Positions 15,779 through 15,920 of a stretch of 15,920 nucleotides of DNA are shown in pieces. Source of the DNA: JALZDI01 sp965653225 (lineage in GTDB: Bacteria; Actinomycetota; Actinomycetes; Propionibacteriales; Nocardioidaceae); contig CBFGZI010000092.1 in the NCBI GenBank assembly GCA_965653225.1, forward strand, positions 1 to 15,920, given 5' to 3'. Position 1 is the stretch's first letter, and each line of letters starts with the position of its first letter. The position numbers were made by a program, and so were the translations under genes. Below the pieces are notes generated by a model that did no database searches, was not told where the DNA came from, and saw only the letters and a list, made by a program, of their open reading frames with translations.

Positions 15779-15913
15779 CGCTGGGGGCAGTCAGAGGCGA
15801 GCTTTGTCTGAGGTGACGCCCCGCTGCTCGGTGCGGTTGGCCGTCCGGGGCACCTATCAGGGCACTTAGAGGACGGGCTTGACCTGTGGTGGCGGGCCGC
15901 CGGGATGCGCCGG
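15779..15913 (+). repeat. Right copy of the ~135-bp inverted repeat
   Basis: This segment is the inverted counterpart of 96-231, at about 87 percent identity with one gap. The 24 bases 15890-15913 match exactly, and similarity stops abruptly at 15914. It begins 72 bases after the stop of the small rightward gene, so both copies have the same orientation relative to the gene that precedes them. Variation is concentrated around 15799-15811; the rest is well conserved. Confidence 0.85.
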
Positions 15914-15920
15914 ATGCGCT

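Overview
The window is GC-rich throughout, with codons biased to G or C at the third position. Starts include GTG, and several ribosome sites are GGAGG-like. Together with the gene families present (PaaX-type regulator, a protein resembling DUF6158, a reductase plus membrane desaturase pair like mycobacterial Rv3230c/DesA3) this points to an actinobacterium. I cannot name the genus.

Positions 282-9639 hold an aerobic benzoyl-CoA ('box') catabolic cluster. A seven-gene leftward run, probably one operon, starts at 7118: boxC (ring-cleaving dihydrodiol/epoxide lyase), a benzoate-CoA ligase, a thioredoxin-reductase-like ferredoxin-NADP reductase, a 7Fe ferredoxin, an amidohydrolase, a gamma-carbonic-anhydrase/PaaY-like protein and a DUF6158-like protein with an extra C-terminal domain. 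A PaaX-family regulator (7288-8157) is divergent from boxC. boxB, the diiron epoxidase (8161-9639, leftward), is convergent with the regulator and has its own promoter region. The boxC and boxB upstream regions share a 20-bp element matching at 16 positions. No boxA or boxD is present. The ferredoxin and reductase genes are well placed to replace BoxA.

Positions 9765-11126 hold two divergent genes for small secreted paralogous proteins. Each ends in a hairpin containing the same 19-base sequence, so the unit looks like an inverted duplication of gene plus terminator. Positions 11174-12444 carry a thioredoxin (leftward) and an alpha/beta hydrolase (rightward).

Positions 12441-15706 form a fatty-acid desaturation module. 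A FabR/DesT-like TetR regulator is divergent from a ferredoxin-reductase with a fused [2Fe-2S] domain, followed by a three-histidine-box membrane desaturase and a 69-residue helical protein. A palindrome like those recalled for FabR/DesT lies just upstream of the reductase start, over the predicted transcription start.

The two ends of the window carry a diverged inverted repeat of about 135 bp (96-231 and 15779-15913). Each copy lies just downstream of the outermost gene on its side. No tRNA, rRNA, CRISPR array, transposase or integrase was seen.
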